From NCBI RefSeq assembly GCF_019059575.1, contig NW_024881863.1, forward strand, positions 186,001 to 250,000: DNA of 64,000 nt. Reading direction: 5' to 3'. The translations under genes and the position numbers were made by a program. The notes beneath the pieces are model-generated. The model was not told where the DNA came from. It worked only from the letters and a program-made list of their open reading frames with translations, and did not search any database. This document shows positions 1 to 33,400 of the stretch, piece after piece. The number at the start of each line of letters is the position of its first letter. The stretch's first letter is position 1. The DNA comes from Amphibalanus amphitrite (taxonomy: Eukaryota; Arthropoda; Thecostraca; Balanomorpha; Balanidae).

Positions 1-78
1 TGTCGCATCACAAATTTTCTGCAAATGCTTGAGCCGCAGCAAGGTATATGAACCATGTACCTTGAAGCATGTATGTTA

Positions 79-1550
79 CAGGCAATGTGTGGAATCAGGC
101 ATTCTATAGAATAGAATGCCTGACCGACCAGGCATTCTATAGAATCCCTATGTATTCTATAGAATGCCTGACCCACCAGGGATTCTATAGAATCCCTAGG
201 CATTCTAAAGAATGCCTGATTTTCAGGCATTCTATAGAATGCCTAGGAAATACACGAATCTTTCCAACATATAAGTGTATGTTGTATAAGATTATGAGCA
301 CAGACCGACATGTAACATTATTATTTTCTGCCAGGCTACCTTGCGTTCAGCTATCTATGTTCATTCAGTCAAATGTTCATTCAGTCAAATTTTCCGGTCA
401 GGTATTCAATCTGACCTTATTAGGTCAAATTGTATCAGGATTTCATTCTGAGAGTACAGAGTATTTATCTTAACGCTAGCAAGACGATGGTGGTAATGTC
501 AATATCGGAAACGCCTTTGGTAAAAAAAAATACACAGAAAAAAAATGACAAATCGTCCATTTTTGGAGGTGTTTGCCTTCTAAGGAATTGATTTAAGGTC
601 AAACTGAAGAAAACGGCTACGAGCCAAAAATGGACAAAAATTGGGCTGACCTAAAAAATGGATTAGCTATTTGTTTTAGAAATGGCACCCTTTCGAACAT
701 AGCCAAAGAAGAACTGAAGTAAAATTTCATAATTTTGAGTCTTTGACGACCTTTCGAATACCGCATGGCCCAGAAGTCAAGCTGGAAGGGGAGATCGAAC
801 AACACCTAATCCGGCTCTTGTTACGGCCGGGCCACCGCCCAGACGTGGAATAATGAACCATTTATTCAGGTTATTCCCTGACATTACGGTGTAGGTTGAG
901 CTGTCCATGTATGTATATTGAGAGTCGTTACACGAAGTGCTTATGACGACATAAAATGTGACCTTTGGTGTATTTTTCACCTTCATTTCTAACATCAGAA
1001 CAAAACCATCGTCATTCGCAATCACTTTCGATTCAAGCCTACGGTCCACCCTCCCAGCCAACACTCTTCTAATGCAGCTTCGTATCTGTAGCAGCATAAT
1101 CCTCCGAGGGTAACCGTTTAAGCGACTGGTTGGCCTGTGACTCTCCCGCGTGCCTTGCGCCGTGGCTCTCCCGTGCCAACGGAATTGGATCAGCTGCTGC
1201 TTGCGGCGCACCATTTGGTGGTCGGCATAGCCCAATACCTCCCTCGCTTCCTCTCAGCTCATTGCCCTGAAATGGTGTGAGGTGACGACCGGCCTAGGCC
1301 AACAATGAAAATTAGGTAAACAAATAGCATTACTGCCACTGACCCCTAATTTTCGAAGTGTGTTTCGGAGAATCAAAATACTTAGGCATTCTATAGAATG
1401 CCTGGGAGCTTAAGCCAGGCATTCTATAGAATGCCTAAGCAGTCAGGGATTCTATAGAATACCTAGGGATTCTATAGAATGCCTGGTCGGTCAGGCATTC
1501 TATAGAATGCCTAGGCATTCTATAGAATGCCTGATTCCACACATTGCCTG
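79..1550. mobile_element. TIR DNA transposon with palindromic boxes, non-autonomous
   Basis: The two ends are inverted copies starting CAGGCAATGTGTGGAATCAG, flanked on both sides by TA (77-78 and 1551-1552), consistent with a TA target duplication. The first ~170 bp and last ~170 bp hold roughly ten copies, some imperfect, of the 20-bp palindrome AGGCATTCTATAGAATGCCT. Boxes in a row are often joined by CTGACC or CTAGG. The interior of about 1.1 kb has no recognisable transposase; open frames there are short and unconserved in appearance. A TA duplication would suggest a Tc1/mariner-like or related transposase acting in trans, but the palindromic box arrays are not typical of that group, so superfamily is left open. 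The element sits in the third intron of the alpha-o gene. Confidence 0.75.
770..845 (-). repeat. tRNA-derived SINE-like fragment
   Basis: On the minus strand a GTGGCCCGGCCGTAAC box resembling a pol III A box is followed about 40 bases later by GTTCGATCTCC, a close match to a B box. The spacing and order fit the head of a tRNA-derived SINE. It lies inside the palindrome-box transposon at 79-1550. No full cloverleaf or poly-A tail was found, so this is tentative. Confidence 0.3.
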
Positions 1551-4500
1551 TAATATATATATTGCAATTACAAAAGCAGTTTTTGTGAGGCCGTTGTAAG
1601 CATCATTTGGGAAAAAATGGAAAAGAAGTTTCGGTGGGATAATAATTATGCAAGGTAAAATAACTGTGATGGTGCCAGAGAGCTCGAGCCTCGATATCAG
1701 CTCCTAGCAATTACGCGTAACGATCAGCAAAAAATAAACGTAACGATATAGTAAGCAGGAGCACTACGCAGTTACCATCGTCTACCTAGTTTTTCTTCGA
1801 ACTTGATGAATTATCCACGGTTGTCGGTTACAACATCCGATTACAACATTCGCAAACTGACTCCAATGATCTGAAGGACCACACAGATCCATTCAGCCGT
1901 AGATCATACGCTTCAATCAGTCTCAGAGACTAGCAAGTTCATCTACAGCTGTTGTGAAGACGAACGAAAACATGAACTGCATAAATGCCACCAAACTCAG
2001 ATAGGCGGCGATTACGGACGCGTCATCATCACCTCTTCCAAGCATTACTCTCCCAGGCGCGGCATTTTCTGACCTCCACTCTACACCATCTCGCCTCGCC
2101 GCCGCTGTCGGGAGCCGCTGACCCACAGCCGGTGGCGGCGCGGCGGTGGCGGCGCGGCGGCGGCAGTGGCGGCGCACCGATCGACCGGCGCGGCGGTCGC
2201 GGCGCGCGCCATGTTGCCTCCCGATCGATGGTGGCTGGATGGCCGGCCGGAGCCGTCGGTCGGTCGGCGCCGACGCCGACACACCGATCAATGTGCAGGG
2301 AGGAAGCGATGCCGCCGCGCCGCGCCTCGCCTGGCCGCCAGTGATGGCGATGGCGATGACGGCTAGGTAGCTGATGAAGCCGTAAATAAACCTCACGCCG
2401 GCAGAGACCGGTGTCAATAGCACCGCCTCGCGACACCGCCTCGCGACAGAGGTGTTTTCAGCTATGCGAGGCAGCTGGTACGGGTCGATCTGACCGACCT
2501 GGTCGGCCATTACCGGCTCAGTCTGCCGGCTGGGCTGGTTAGAAAGGCTGCGTGGGTCGAGGTGATGGTATTACTGCAGCCCTGGCGGCGGTGACAGCGG
2601 GTGTCGATGTCGGTACCGGCGGCGGTGGACGATGGGCGCAGTGTCGACGGCCTCGACCCTGCGGTCTCGCTAATGTGATGAAGGAGAGAGGGGCGGTCAG
2701 CGGCGGCAGAGAGCGGTGCAGAGGAGAGAGGGAGGTGCGGTGGGCAGCGAGGAGAATGGCAGTGAGAGAGCGGCGCATATACGCCCGGACGTGAGTGAAT
2801 GGGCCGGCGATGTGTGTGCTGAGCGATCGTAGGCACCGAGATTCATAAACAAAGGGGAAGCGCGCCCGCCATTGTTGTATTGGAGTAGTTCTCGTCCTGT
2901 CTCCCAAAGGCGAACGGAGTAACAAGGATGTCAGATGAAGGGCTGTGAATGGATGGAGATGCATCCGCCTCAAAATGAAATGCATGTGGAATGGTCGCTG
3001 ACTCGTTGCGCTGGTTGTAGATAGCTGCTCGAAAACTCTGCAGACTTCAGTTCTTGGGCAAAAAAAAAGACTTATAATAACACCATCGGAATAATCTTAT
3101 TTTAGAGACTTAACAAAACATGACTTAGGTTCCGTTATCAGTACCATTTCCATGAGACCATGTGCCCCCGGCCCCGCAAATATCCCTGACAAAGAGAACC
3201 ATGAATCCATTACCAGAAGCCCACGTTCGTCCTCTAGACAGCTCATACCAACGGCACCTCACCCGAGTTGGAAACGCATTGTTGAAGTCGACACACTGAG
3301 TGATTTCTCACTTGACCAAGCAGCATAATCCACTACCAATCTTCCAACAATCCGACTCATCGCTTGTTCGCTCTTCTTCTCCAACTGCGAACTGACTGAA
3401 AGCGCTATTGCGCCGATCATGATACGTTATGAAACAGCGAGCGGGCACGTTCCACGAACGGACCCAGCGCCACAGCGGACGATCCGCAGCAGAGCAGTGC
3501 CGATCAATGCCGCACAAACACCGCACGTGACAAAGACTGTTGTCTCGGCGTCAACTTCCTGGAAGGGATACAGCAATACAAACAGTAGCCCGCACGCAAC
3601 AGCCCCTCGTTTACGGTTACCGGGTATTGCGGAGCCCAAACGCAAACGGTTGTCGTTGGATGCTTGGTTGACTTTGTGGCCTGACGTGAAACGACGGGTG
3701 TGATACATATCGCCGCTGTTGGGTGTTACCCCAATCTATAAGCCGACCGCGTGAATATGTGGGATATCCACACTTACAAGAAACTTTCCGGTCAAACGCG
3801 GACTTCTGGTGATTATTTTAAGAGCCGTTGGCCGGTGCGTGGTCGCACGGTCGCTCGGTCGATGGTTTTGGCTATTTCTGCGGCGACTGACGGTCCGCCG
3901 CCGGAGGCAATTACCATAGTTTTACGCCACATCACGCCTGATTTATTCGAGAGCGGTCGTCGGAGCAGTGCAGTTGACTTTTCAAACGGACACGACATTT
4001 GGTTAACAAGAGTCGGATGTGACAGTTTCGGACAGGATCGTGACAGCCGTCCCGTCCCGGACGGACGGGCGGGCTGTTCCCCAGCGAACGGGACTCTTGG
4101 AAAAACGGCCCAGCAGCGGGAGCCACCGCGTCCGGACGCCCTGCCACTGCGAGCCGGGCCCAAACAGGCCGCAAATCTGGGCCCAAACAGGGCCCAGATT
4201 TGCGGCGTTAGAGCAGCACGTGCCGCCGCAATGGCGGTCTATTTCCGTCCGGTCCGGGCGCTAAGAACGGCGCTCAGCTGATAGCCGCACAGGAATAGCG
4301 CCTCATTTGAGCGGCGACTAAGTGGTGCATTAAATGAGCGCCTTCGTTCCGCTCCATGGCGCGCTCGGGTGCTGGCAGGCCGCCTCGGCGCCGTCACCGC
4401 ATTGCCGAGCCATCAGATCAGCGCAACGTTTACGACAATCAGCTCCAGCACCAAGATTAAAGCATTAAATCATCGTTAGATCAAGGCACCAGCGCGGCGG

Positions 4501-5249
4501 CGGTCTTGGAAACTGTTACTGGGGCCAAGAGGGCAAAGACTGGAGCGCCTCTACACGAAGCTCTGGGCTGGAGCATTGATCAAGTCGGTAGCAAAGGATA
4601 ATGAATGTAATATAGTGGCAGCAATGAGGCAAGTTTAGCTAGGTTCTCGCTAATTTCATGAAACGGCCAGACAGAAGGGTATCACTTTACATATATGCAA
4701 CGAATAATCATACCCCTTTTGTGAAGCTTACTACGTTATGATGACTTACGCCGTATATCATGTAACATGCTGGTCTCTATTCGATCAATTCGTTTTAGAA
4801 ATGCTGGTAACATGTGCGCAAGAAGACGTTACATACCGCCATGATTGCCTTAGTTTCAGAGTGATTTCAAATCTTTATATAAGCTCGCACTGCTCTGTTG
4901 TAATAACGCCATCCCCATATTCTCACACCAGATTGGATTACGTCACAGGTTAATTGCGCCATTGGTGAAATATTCCCCTAGCTAGTACCTACTACACACA
5001 CATATGCTTTATATTTCGTCTCGATATGTAATTAACGCCATGTGCATGCAAACAAATAACGACATATCACAGTGGTTTCAATGAGGACTGGGTACCGTTT
5101 AGGGCTGGTGAATAAAACCGGGATAACGCTACTCGACAAACGCATTCGATAGCTGTCCGTGCCTGTCCATCTGCCTGTCTGTCTGTCTGTCTGTCTGTCT
5201 GTAGGCATATCTGCGTTTGTTCGTCTGTCAGCCACACCTCTGGACTCAC
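1551..5249 (-). other. Part of alpha-o intron 3, with a GC-rich island
   Basis: This stretch follows the donor of alpha-o exon 3 on the minus strand and is intronic by position; I found no alpha-o exon 4 in it. About 2050-2800 is a GC- and CpG-rich island with GCGGCGG runs, which opens long frames in several phases by composition alone. A second GC-rich patch is at 3800-4300. A (CTGT)n microsatellite sits at 5175-5202, just downstream of exon 3. No other coding segment could be supported. Confidence 0.6.
4168..4206. repeat. Perfect hairpin, 17-bp arms
   Basis: GCCGCAAATCTGGGCCC at 4168-4184 is repeated as its exact reverse complement at 4190-4206, separated by a 5-base loop. There is no following T run, so a bacterial-style terminator meaning does not apply. 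It lies in alpha-o intron 3. Confidence 0.75.
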
Positions 5250-26335
<21,086 letters not shown>

Positions 26336-26700
26336 GGCGCAGGTCAGTCTCACGCAGCTCGCCAGCTCACGGCAGGGGTCACGCGCGCACGGCACCGAAG
26401 CTCACCTCGCTCGCCCGCCCCATAGACCGCGCCGCGATGCCGCGCGCCGCGCCCCGACCCTCCGTGGCGTGAGCAGACCGGGCCGACTGAGCCGGGCCGC
26501 CGACGGACCGCCGCGCCCGACGTTACTATGACAACCAGCGGCCGGCCGGCGCGCCGTGACGTCAGGCCCAGCGCCGGGATCGATGCTGGAGCGGCGCGGG
26601 CGCCTGCGCGGCCCAGGTGGCGCCACCGGCGAGCAGGCGGGTGGACCCAGGGGTGGACCGGGGAGTTTAGTTTTCAGACGGCAGGTGGCAGCACTGCACG
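26336..26700 (-). promoter_or_regulatory. CpG island over the alpha-o 5' leader and likely promoter
   Basis: Dense CG and GC runs directly upstream of the alpha-o start on the minus strand, continuing the island that starts near 25900. TGACGTCAGG at 26557-26566 contains a cAMP-response-type site. No TATA element stands out, which fits a CpG-island promoter. The exact transcription start cannot be placed. Confidence 0.45.
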
Positions 26701-28161
26701 GACATCCACGAACCGACGGGATAATCAGGGCACCGGGCTAATGATGCGTGCGCGGCAGGGCCCGGATATTAGTTGGAACTACTTTGCCTCTGTCAAAGAC
26801 ATCGATCGATTTCGGCTTATTCTCACCAGTGAATTTAAGCATCACGATTGCCGGTCAAATAAAAATGTAGGTAAAACGGACGCCTAATGGAGGACAAAAA
26901 ACAAAACAAAAATAAAATCTTTCAAGATACGTATCACTTCCCGGAAAATCAGCAAGGCATAATTTTTGAATGATTGTACCTAACAACAAAATATGTTGCG
27001 AGCAACCATATGTTCAGTGCCCACGAGTAAATGAGGTTGACAAATAGGCGGATGCTCACTACACACGATAAAATAATATATGTTAATATTAACATTTTTC
27101 GAGCAGTCCAAAGCATTTCAGCGATAGCCATGCCTCGCATCTGAAATTTGGGCCACGTGGAACGTTAAGTAAAACTTTATTTGAGCAAGATCTGAGTGCA
27201 CACCGCCACACCGGCAGCCCTTTCGTATGTAAATCAGCCAATTATCAAGCCTCTGAATGAATCAAGAAGTTCAGCCTTCAGGGCTCTCAGCTAATCCAGA
27301 GGAGACGGCGTTTCTGACGAACACATTTTTAGAAGGTGACAGTCGACGAACGAATGTTGAGTAATGCCATTAAATTCGCCGTGTGAGTGATTTTTCACAC
27401 CTCACCCCTCCTTCCCCTTACCGCGCCATGTTGTCAGGAGGGGCTGCGAATAACCACCAGCATATCACATTTCCCAGAACATTTCCAGCATATTTTCGGC
27501 CCTCCTGACCTATCAACTGCCTGCCCTGACCATCCCACCGCCTCTCTCTTGTGATTGGTCGACAGACAGCGTGACTCCGCCCCGCCGCTCGGTGACCTTG
27601 ACCGGTCTCGGCCGCGGTAGAGCGGCGCCAGTGAGAGAGCGGAGAGCGTCGCGGAGTGAAGAGGTAAGAGTCTGTGAGGCGGGAAGTGAGCGAAATGGTG
27701 AGAGTCATGGCAAGTGGCGGGATCACCATAACTCAGCGAGCCAGCGAGTGAGCAGTTGGAGAGAAAAGTGGACAGTGGACATTGGACACTGGACAGTGGA
27801 CACATAAGTGGACGGTGGTTGTGCCTGAACCAGATCATGCATGATTTTTTGCCCTCGTAATCACGAACAGAAAAGTGGATACAGGTCGTTGGTGCGTAGG
27901 CAGAGGATCGTGAAAAGAGCAAACGAAAATAGAGGAAAGGTCGGAGGCGCAGAATATGTCGCCACCAAAACGTCACCGTGATCGATAGACGTTGGCAGAA
28001 GTGTGACCAGTGAGTGTGCGTGACTGAGGCCTTGCTCGCTATTGTGGCACCAGCCAACACCGTTGTCGTACCACCGGTACCAAACTCGAAGGTCGATATT
28101 TAATTCCGCGGCATCGCTGAACACCCAAGCCTCAAAGATCGCTGCGCGTCATGCAGTAACG
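26701..28161. other. Intergenic region between divergent alpha-o and HNF4, with a candidate promoter
   Basis: AT-rich from 26750 to 27400, then a shift to GC-rich at 27540-27660 with an inverted CCAAT box (ATTGG, 27554-27558), a CCGCCCCGCC GC box, and TGACCTTGACC at 27593-27603, a paired nuclear-receptor half-site. These sit about 560 bp upstream of the start codon at 28162 and could be its promoter. A short GGACA(C/G)TGGACA tandem follows at 27770-27800. No gene was seen. Confidence 0.4.
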
Positions 28162-28342
28162 ATGACTGGAGCAAAGAAACAGGAGAGCGCCATACGTTCT
28201 ACGAATGTTCAGAAACGTGAATACACCCCAGAGGAAAAGAGAGGCTCTCCCGAGGGCAGTGCGGACCAGCCGATGTGGATCGAGGAACTGGAATCGGCAC
28301 TGGATTCTACCCTTCCTTCTCAGCAAACGAGGAGAGCCGCAC
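28162..28342 (+). CDS. Hnf4: Candidate alternative first coding exon of HNF4
   Basis: ATG at 28162 opens 60 codons (MTGAKKQESAIRSTNVQKRE... to ...TRRAA) and the exon ends at CAC|GTAAGT in phase 1. Spliced to the DNA-binding exon at 35908 it gives an in-frame leader (…RRAA-L-EVDHH). The peptide is charged and hydrophilic, as HNF4 N-terminal AF-1 regions usually are, but I see no specific match. HNF4 genes in other animals use alternative promoters with distinct first exons, so this fits. The cytosine before GT is less usual; the rest of the donor is perfect. The alternative is a first exon of an unrelated transcript. The isoform would be 535 residues. Confidence 0.5.
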
Positions 28343-30060
28343 GTAAGTCGAACGTCAGCGGATAGTTTGGATGCATCCACCGATGTGGATGCATCGTTCA
28401 AGGTAGATGTAGGCAATCCTTTGGCGATCTCCTGCGATGTAAAATCAGAGTAGTTAGGAATCACCTCAATGGACTGAGTAGTTATTTTTACTTTGGGTCC
28501 AGTAGTTCGAAGGGCTCACCCAATAAACCAATTCTAGGGCACCGTTCTAGGATTGGAAGGTAAGAGCTAAAGAGGTCATTTCCCGCACAAAGACCTCCCA
28601 CTCACACGGACCGAATCCTGCAGAGTGCAGGCTGCAGGTCGAGCTATTAGCAGATGTCGCTGGCGACCACACCGACGCTGCATGGTAGGTGGCGTTTCAG
28701 CAGCCTGAAGCTTATTTTCAGCGCAGTGGGTATACCTTCATTGCGTCGGTTGCAGTCTCTCGCTTTATACGGATTATTCGTTATCGCAAGTGGAAAGGTC
28801 GGGCGGGAAATCCTCTTTCACTCAAAGAAAGTTCTTGCCCTAGAGGAAAGTTAAGCTGTCACGTCCAAAATGCTTATTTTAGAGAACGCACAAATAACAG
28901 GGGCAATATGTACCAAAAATGCGGTCTAGGAAAAAACCTTTTTCTCTTCCACTGCGCGCCCCAAATCACTTGCACATGCGATGAGTTCAGGAGAATCAAA
29001 GTACCTCACCTTCACAGATAAACGTGTCAGGCGTCAGCTATTTGATGAGGTGCAGGGTCATCCGATTGTCAGAGATTGTTTCACAAAGACAATTTCCATT
29101 GTTTTTTAACGTTTTTCTTGATTGCTTGGCTATTTGGGGAAAAGGGCCGTGCAGTCATTCGCTTGTAAGTCACTATCGCCATGGGCCTGTGACTGACCAC
29201 GCCGATTGTCTGTCAATTTTAGTGGGTAGGTACGGGACAATAACATGTAGCGGATGGTGTTTAGGAGCTTCAATGTTATATCACTTTGAAATCGTCAGAT
29301 TCCAAAGGAATGTTGACATAATTTGCTAATGAAAAACGTTATTTTTGTGATACAAAATGACGGCACGAAATACAAGATTACCTAAATACCTATGACGGCA
29401 TAGCATCAGCAAGCAAGAGAACGTTAATGTCTAAGTAAGTGTAGATTGAATGGTCAATTAAAAACGTTTATTCGAAATTAATAGTTTTAGTTTGAGCCTA
29501 TCGTTACGTATCTAAATTTTGGTCGGATCTGTGTCCATTTGTCTCCCCGGGCAGGCAATTTTCGCCCAGTTCTTGCTGTAGTCCGCTCCAATGCAGTGCT
29601 CCGAAACAGCAGGGAAGGCAACTTTTCCCGCCTCTTTACCCACCGGTCGGTTACACGAAACTTTTGACGATGTACTGGCCGCTTCTACTCGAAAGTAGTT
29701 TGCTCCAAATTCTTGCACAATTGCACATACTTTAGCTGAAATTTTCTGGGCGACGAAAGCTTCGACGAAAGTACATTATAAGCCGACGACCCCAACGGGC
29801 GAGGCCACTGGGAACTATAAAACCAACGGGCAACACAAGGGCAACCAGGGGGCAGCGACGCATAGACGGCAGCAGAGGCTGCGCTACTCTGCAGTGACCC
29901 AAGACCTTGAAAACGTCCGTCAGTCAAAGTCTAAAATGCCGCAGCCAAACCAGCACGACACCAAAAACAAGAAGACAACAATTTGAAAACACCACTTCCA
30001 TTCCAGAACAGACAAACACCTTAGCGAACTGATTCAAGATCACCCCACTCACGCGTGTCA
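28343..30060 (+). other. Intron or intergenic stretch between candidate HNF4 first exons
   Basis: Mostly AT-rich. A direct repeat GATGTGGATGCATC is present twice near 28380-28398. Frames at 28654-29021 and 29024-29329 are moderate in length but show no recognised domain and no splice partner. Nothing is called. Confidence 0.4.
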
Positions 30061-30298
30061 CCAGCGGAGCCCCCTCCCCCTCCCTCCGACCGGCGGGGGG
30101 CGGGCCCTATCTTATCTGGCGTCCTATTGGTGTGCTCGGCGGTGACGTCACGCCAGACCGCCGTACTGCGGGTGGTGAGGAGACGGAGAGTGGCTCGTCT
30201 CTCTCAGCTGCTCGTTGACGTTCTCGTGTCTCGGTTGGGTGAAGTGGCGCGCGCGTGCCGGTCGCCGGTCAGTGAGGTGTCACGTGGGCTCGTGTCAC
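30061..30298 (+). promoter_or_regulatory. Hnf4: HNF4 proximal promoter and 5' leader
   Basis: A GC-rich segment directly upstream of the HNF4 start at 30299. It holds a GGGGGGCGGG GC box (30095-30104), CTTATC, an inverted GATA site (30111-30116), an inverted CCAAT box (ATTGG, 30126-30130) and a perfect TGACGTCA cAMP-response site (30143-30150). This combination looks like a TATA-less promoter. GATA and CREB input would suit a gut or fat-body metabolic regulator, but that is inference. Confidence 0.5.
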
Positions 30299-30413
30299 AT
30301 GTCGGGTCAGGTCATGACCTCGCTGTCGAGCGTGGGTCCGGCGTCTGTCATCGTGCACGGCCACAGCGCGCAGCAGATGATCAGCTCGAGCCAGCAGCCT
30401 TCATCCACTGTCG
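30299..30413 (+). CDS. Hnf4: HNF4 first coding exon
   Basis: ATG at 30299 opens 38 codons beginning [20 protein letters not shown] and ending in a serine- and glutamine-rich stretch. The exon stops at GTCG|GTAGGT in phase 1, so its last G joins TG of the next exon to make Val39. It is the N-terminal A/B region, which in HNF4 carries the weak AF-1 activation function and is poorly conserved. The start is chosen because it lies immediately downstream of a GC box, CCAAT and CRE cluster, and the phase fits. In-frame codons before it give no better start. Confidence 0.72.
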
Positions 30414-33400
30414 GTAGGTTACCACGCCGATGGGGCCTGGGGGACGGAAGGAGGGGGATAGCGTGGTCTGTTGACTGCTGTGGTCTGTTGCAGATGAGCT
30501 GCACTGTTCGTCATGGCGGGACATGGGGAGATAAGCGTTGAAAAGATAAGAGATGCATTGTGGGGAGATCACAGTCCCACGCACAAGGGGGAAAAGCTCA
30601 AATTATTGAGCGCTCAAAATATTGAGCGTGTGACGTCAGAGGCTCCCATAGGCGTAATGCTGAGGGCTCAAAAAATTGAGCCGTTTCAGGAACACGTTTT
30701 GCAAAAGCCACTCGCAACACCTAGGGAGAAATGGCAACACCCTAGGAGAATCACTAATGATGCAAAACAGATTAGGCTTTCATATTTTTCACTGCTCAAG
30801 CTTCAATGATTGGGGGAACACCAATTTATAGGTCGAAATCTTACGGCATACCAGGATGACTTAAAAACAGGCCAATATTTATGTCGAAATAAAAGTTATT
30901 TTTTGTCCATTCACGTTTTTTACTAGGGTTCTGTTGGAAAGAGCATTTTTCATACTACCCAAAATGATTGCGATTCAATTTCACATTACCCATATCGGAG
31001 AATATTTTTCATTTGGCGGCGCCGTTTGTTTATTTCGTCGCGACGTCTCCGGTCGCGTGGTTGTCGTCGTCCTTGTGTTGAGGGTAAGTTTTTATCGTTT
31101 TAGTTGTACTTAGATGTTAAAAGATACACTGAAAAGTTTGAATATGCTGTGATTTTAAATTTGGAAACACGTAAACGTCAATCAATTCACGTTTTCCTCG
31201 ATTTGCGTGCAGACAAGTAACTGTCGACGAAAGTGGCGCCATCCGATATGATGTTTTGAAGGAAGGAGACACAACATATTTACGTGAAAATTTTTGTTTT
31301 TTAGTGGTCTAAGTGCTTCAAAGAGGCTGTGAATGTTTTCTTCACACAATTTTTCATTAGTTATGGTGAGGTAAAAGGTAGTTTCAGTCTTAACTATCAT
31401 ATAAATGACATTAAAACATATGATAGTCCACTGCTATCAGTGATTGAGTACCTTGATATTTGGCATTTCTTATTAATTTGAATGTATTCTCTATCCATAT
31501 GTCCTGATAGTAAGTGACAATACTCTGCCAATATGTTTCCATAGTTTTCACATTCATTTTCCAGTCCTTTACATAACATCACAATTTATAATCAACAAAA
31601 CTCAACTCCTTCATTACTTCACAACACTGACAGCATGACAGACTGACAGTCAACTATTGTGTGGGTGAATGCTGAAACAGGATAGCCACTTTGCTGACTG
31701 GCTCGCTCATATGAAATAAGATAAAAATGACCCTTTATATCATTTCCATCTGGAGGATCGGAGTCCACGGAAAAGGAAGGCCACTTTCAAGCCTCAAGGT
31801 CTAGGCCGCCAGACGCCAGTCGGCACTCACCGCCAAATTTATAATCGATTAATTCATTATTATACTTTGAGACCCTTAGGTCACTGGATCAGCATCACAT
31901 TTTCAGTTTCAATATAGTAAAGGTTTTTATTTGTATGATGTGAAATATTTTCCTGAATCAGAATTTAATTATCCCTAGGTACCTGGTAGAGGTTTTGGAT
32001 TTAATGCTCATTGTTGGTGTGCAGTCAGGATTTTTTTACAGGTCCAGATATGGAATCCTGAGCAATTTTATAGTAAAGTGGTCTCCTTATAATCACCACA
32101 CATTTTATCAAAAGCATTTGCAGGATTCATTCAATGAAGAATTTTATAAATGTTGCACCCATTTCTTAGACGACCTAGGCTGCATCTTTTTTTTAGTTCC
32201 TGTTGTATGACATATTTTCCGTTTTGTTCCACTGCATAAAGAAAAAAATCGTTTGAGATCACCAAACAGCTTTTCTTTTTCTGGCAGGTCTGCTCAACCA
32301 AGCGGTCGCTGGCGAGGACGTCGGCCGTCTCTGTGGGTAAGGTCATCTGCTCAGCCTTTGTGGAGATCAGCAAGACGTCACTAAGATGAAGACTTCGCTG
32401 GAGCAGAAGCCGCTGACCTGTGTCCGATCGGGCAGGTCATGCTCGACGGCACGAGCCACAACACGAACGACTCGGTGACATCAACAACATGGTGGAGCAG
32501 GTGAATGAGTTTGGCGACGTGTTGTGCGACTGCAAGAAGGGTTGTCTGCGTGTTCTGGCCGGCGGAGCGGCGACGCTGCGCAGTCTGTGCTGGCGGTGAG
32601 CAGCTGGCCATGGTGACCGCGCGCGCCCACATGCGCCGACAACCTGTGCGGCTTCGACGGCCCGGGACAGCCCGATGCCGCCCACTATGCGACGCCGACC
32701 GCGCATCTGTCCGCACGGCCACATGGAGGTGTGCCCGCGCCTTTTGCCCGCACGCCGCTACCTCGCAGCTGGTCTGCAACCACGCCGTCGCCGCCTGTAG
32801 CCCGATAACAAAACGGCTGTCTGATAATGCCGCGTGTTCTTTGTGATGTTGTTACTGTGATGGTTGCTACTGCTGGTCTGAGACTCGATGTTTCCATTCG
32901 TCTTTTACATGTTAAGGATTTGATAATGATAAGCTTAGTCCGAGCTTAGGTCGTTTATATCATTTGTTATATGGCATATTTTGGATCGAAGCAGTACGAC
33001 ACTGCCTCCTGCTTTTGTGATGTATGCTGGCAAGACGCAGGTTCCGGTCTCAGGTCACCCGGACCCGGTTCCAATGTGGTCGGGCTGGCATGCGATAATG
33101 TGATGTTGTTTTGCTCGTCTCTGTGTTCCACACTTGATGATGTTTGTGAATCTAACCCACATTGTATAGTATTTTTGTTTGTTTGCGGCCGATGGCCTTG
33201 TAAGTTGTAACCGTGGCAATACAGTTTTTCCTGCTATAATTCTCCAATATTCAAGGGTGGGTGGATATCTCTGTATTCACGTATTCCCTTCTCCCAGTAC
33301 AGTCAGAGAATATCAATTACAGTATTCATACGGATTATTCAAGCCTTGTATAATTATTTGAGGTGTGCCGAATCCGAAAGACCGATAAAACTACTAGCGG

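Noticed and set aside
1923-2510. 195-residue minus-strand frame with a hydrophobic C-terminus
   Set aside because: It lies across a GCGGCGG-rich island that opens long frames in several phases on both strands. The arginine- and alanine-rich middle is compositional and there is no family resemblance.
4168-4206. Hairpin considered as a transcription terminator
   Set aside because: This is eukaryotic intron sequence and no U tract follows; only the inverted repeat itself is recorded.
1-5249. Search for alpha-o exon 4 and later exons
   Set aside because: No minus-strand segment matching the expected helical-domain continuation with splice sites was found. The rest of the gene must lie outside the window.
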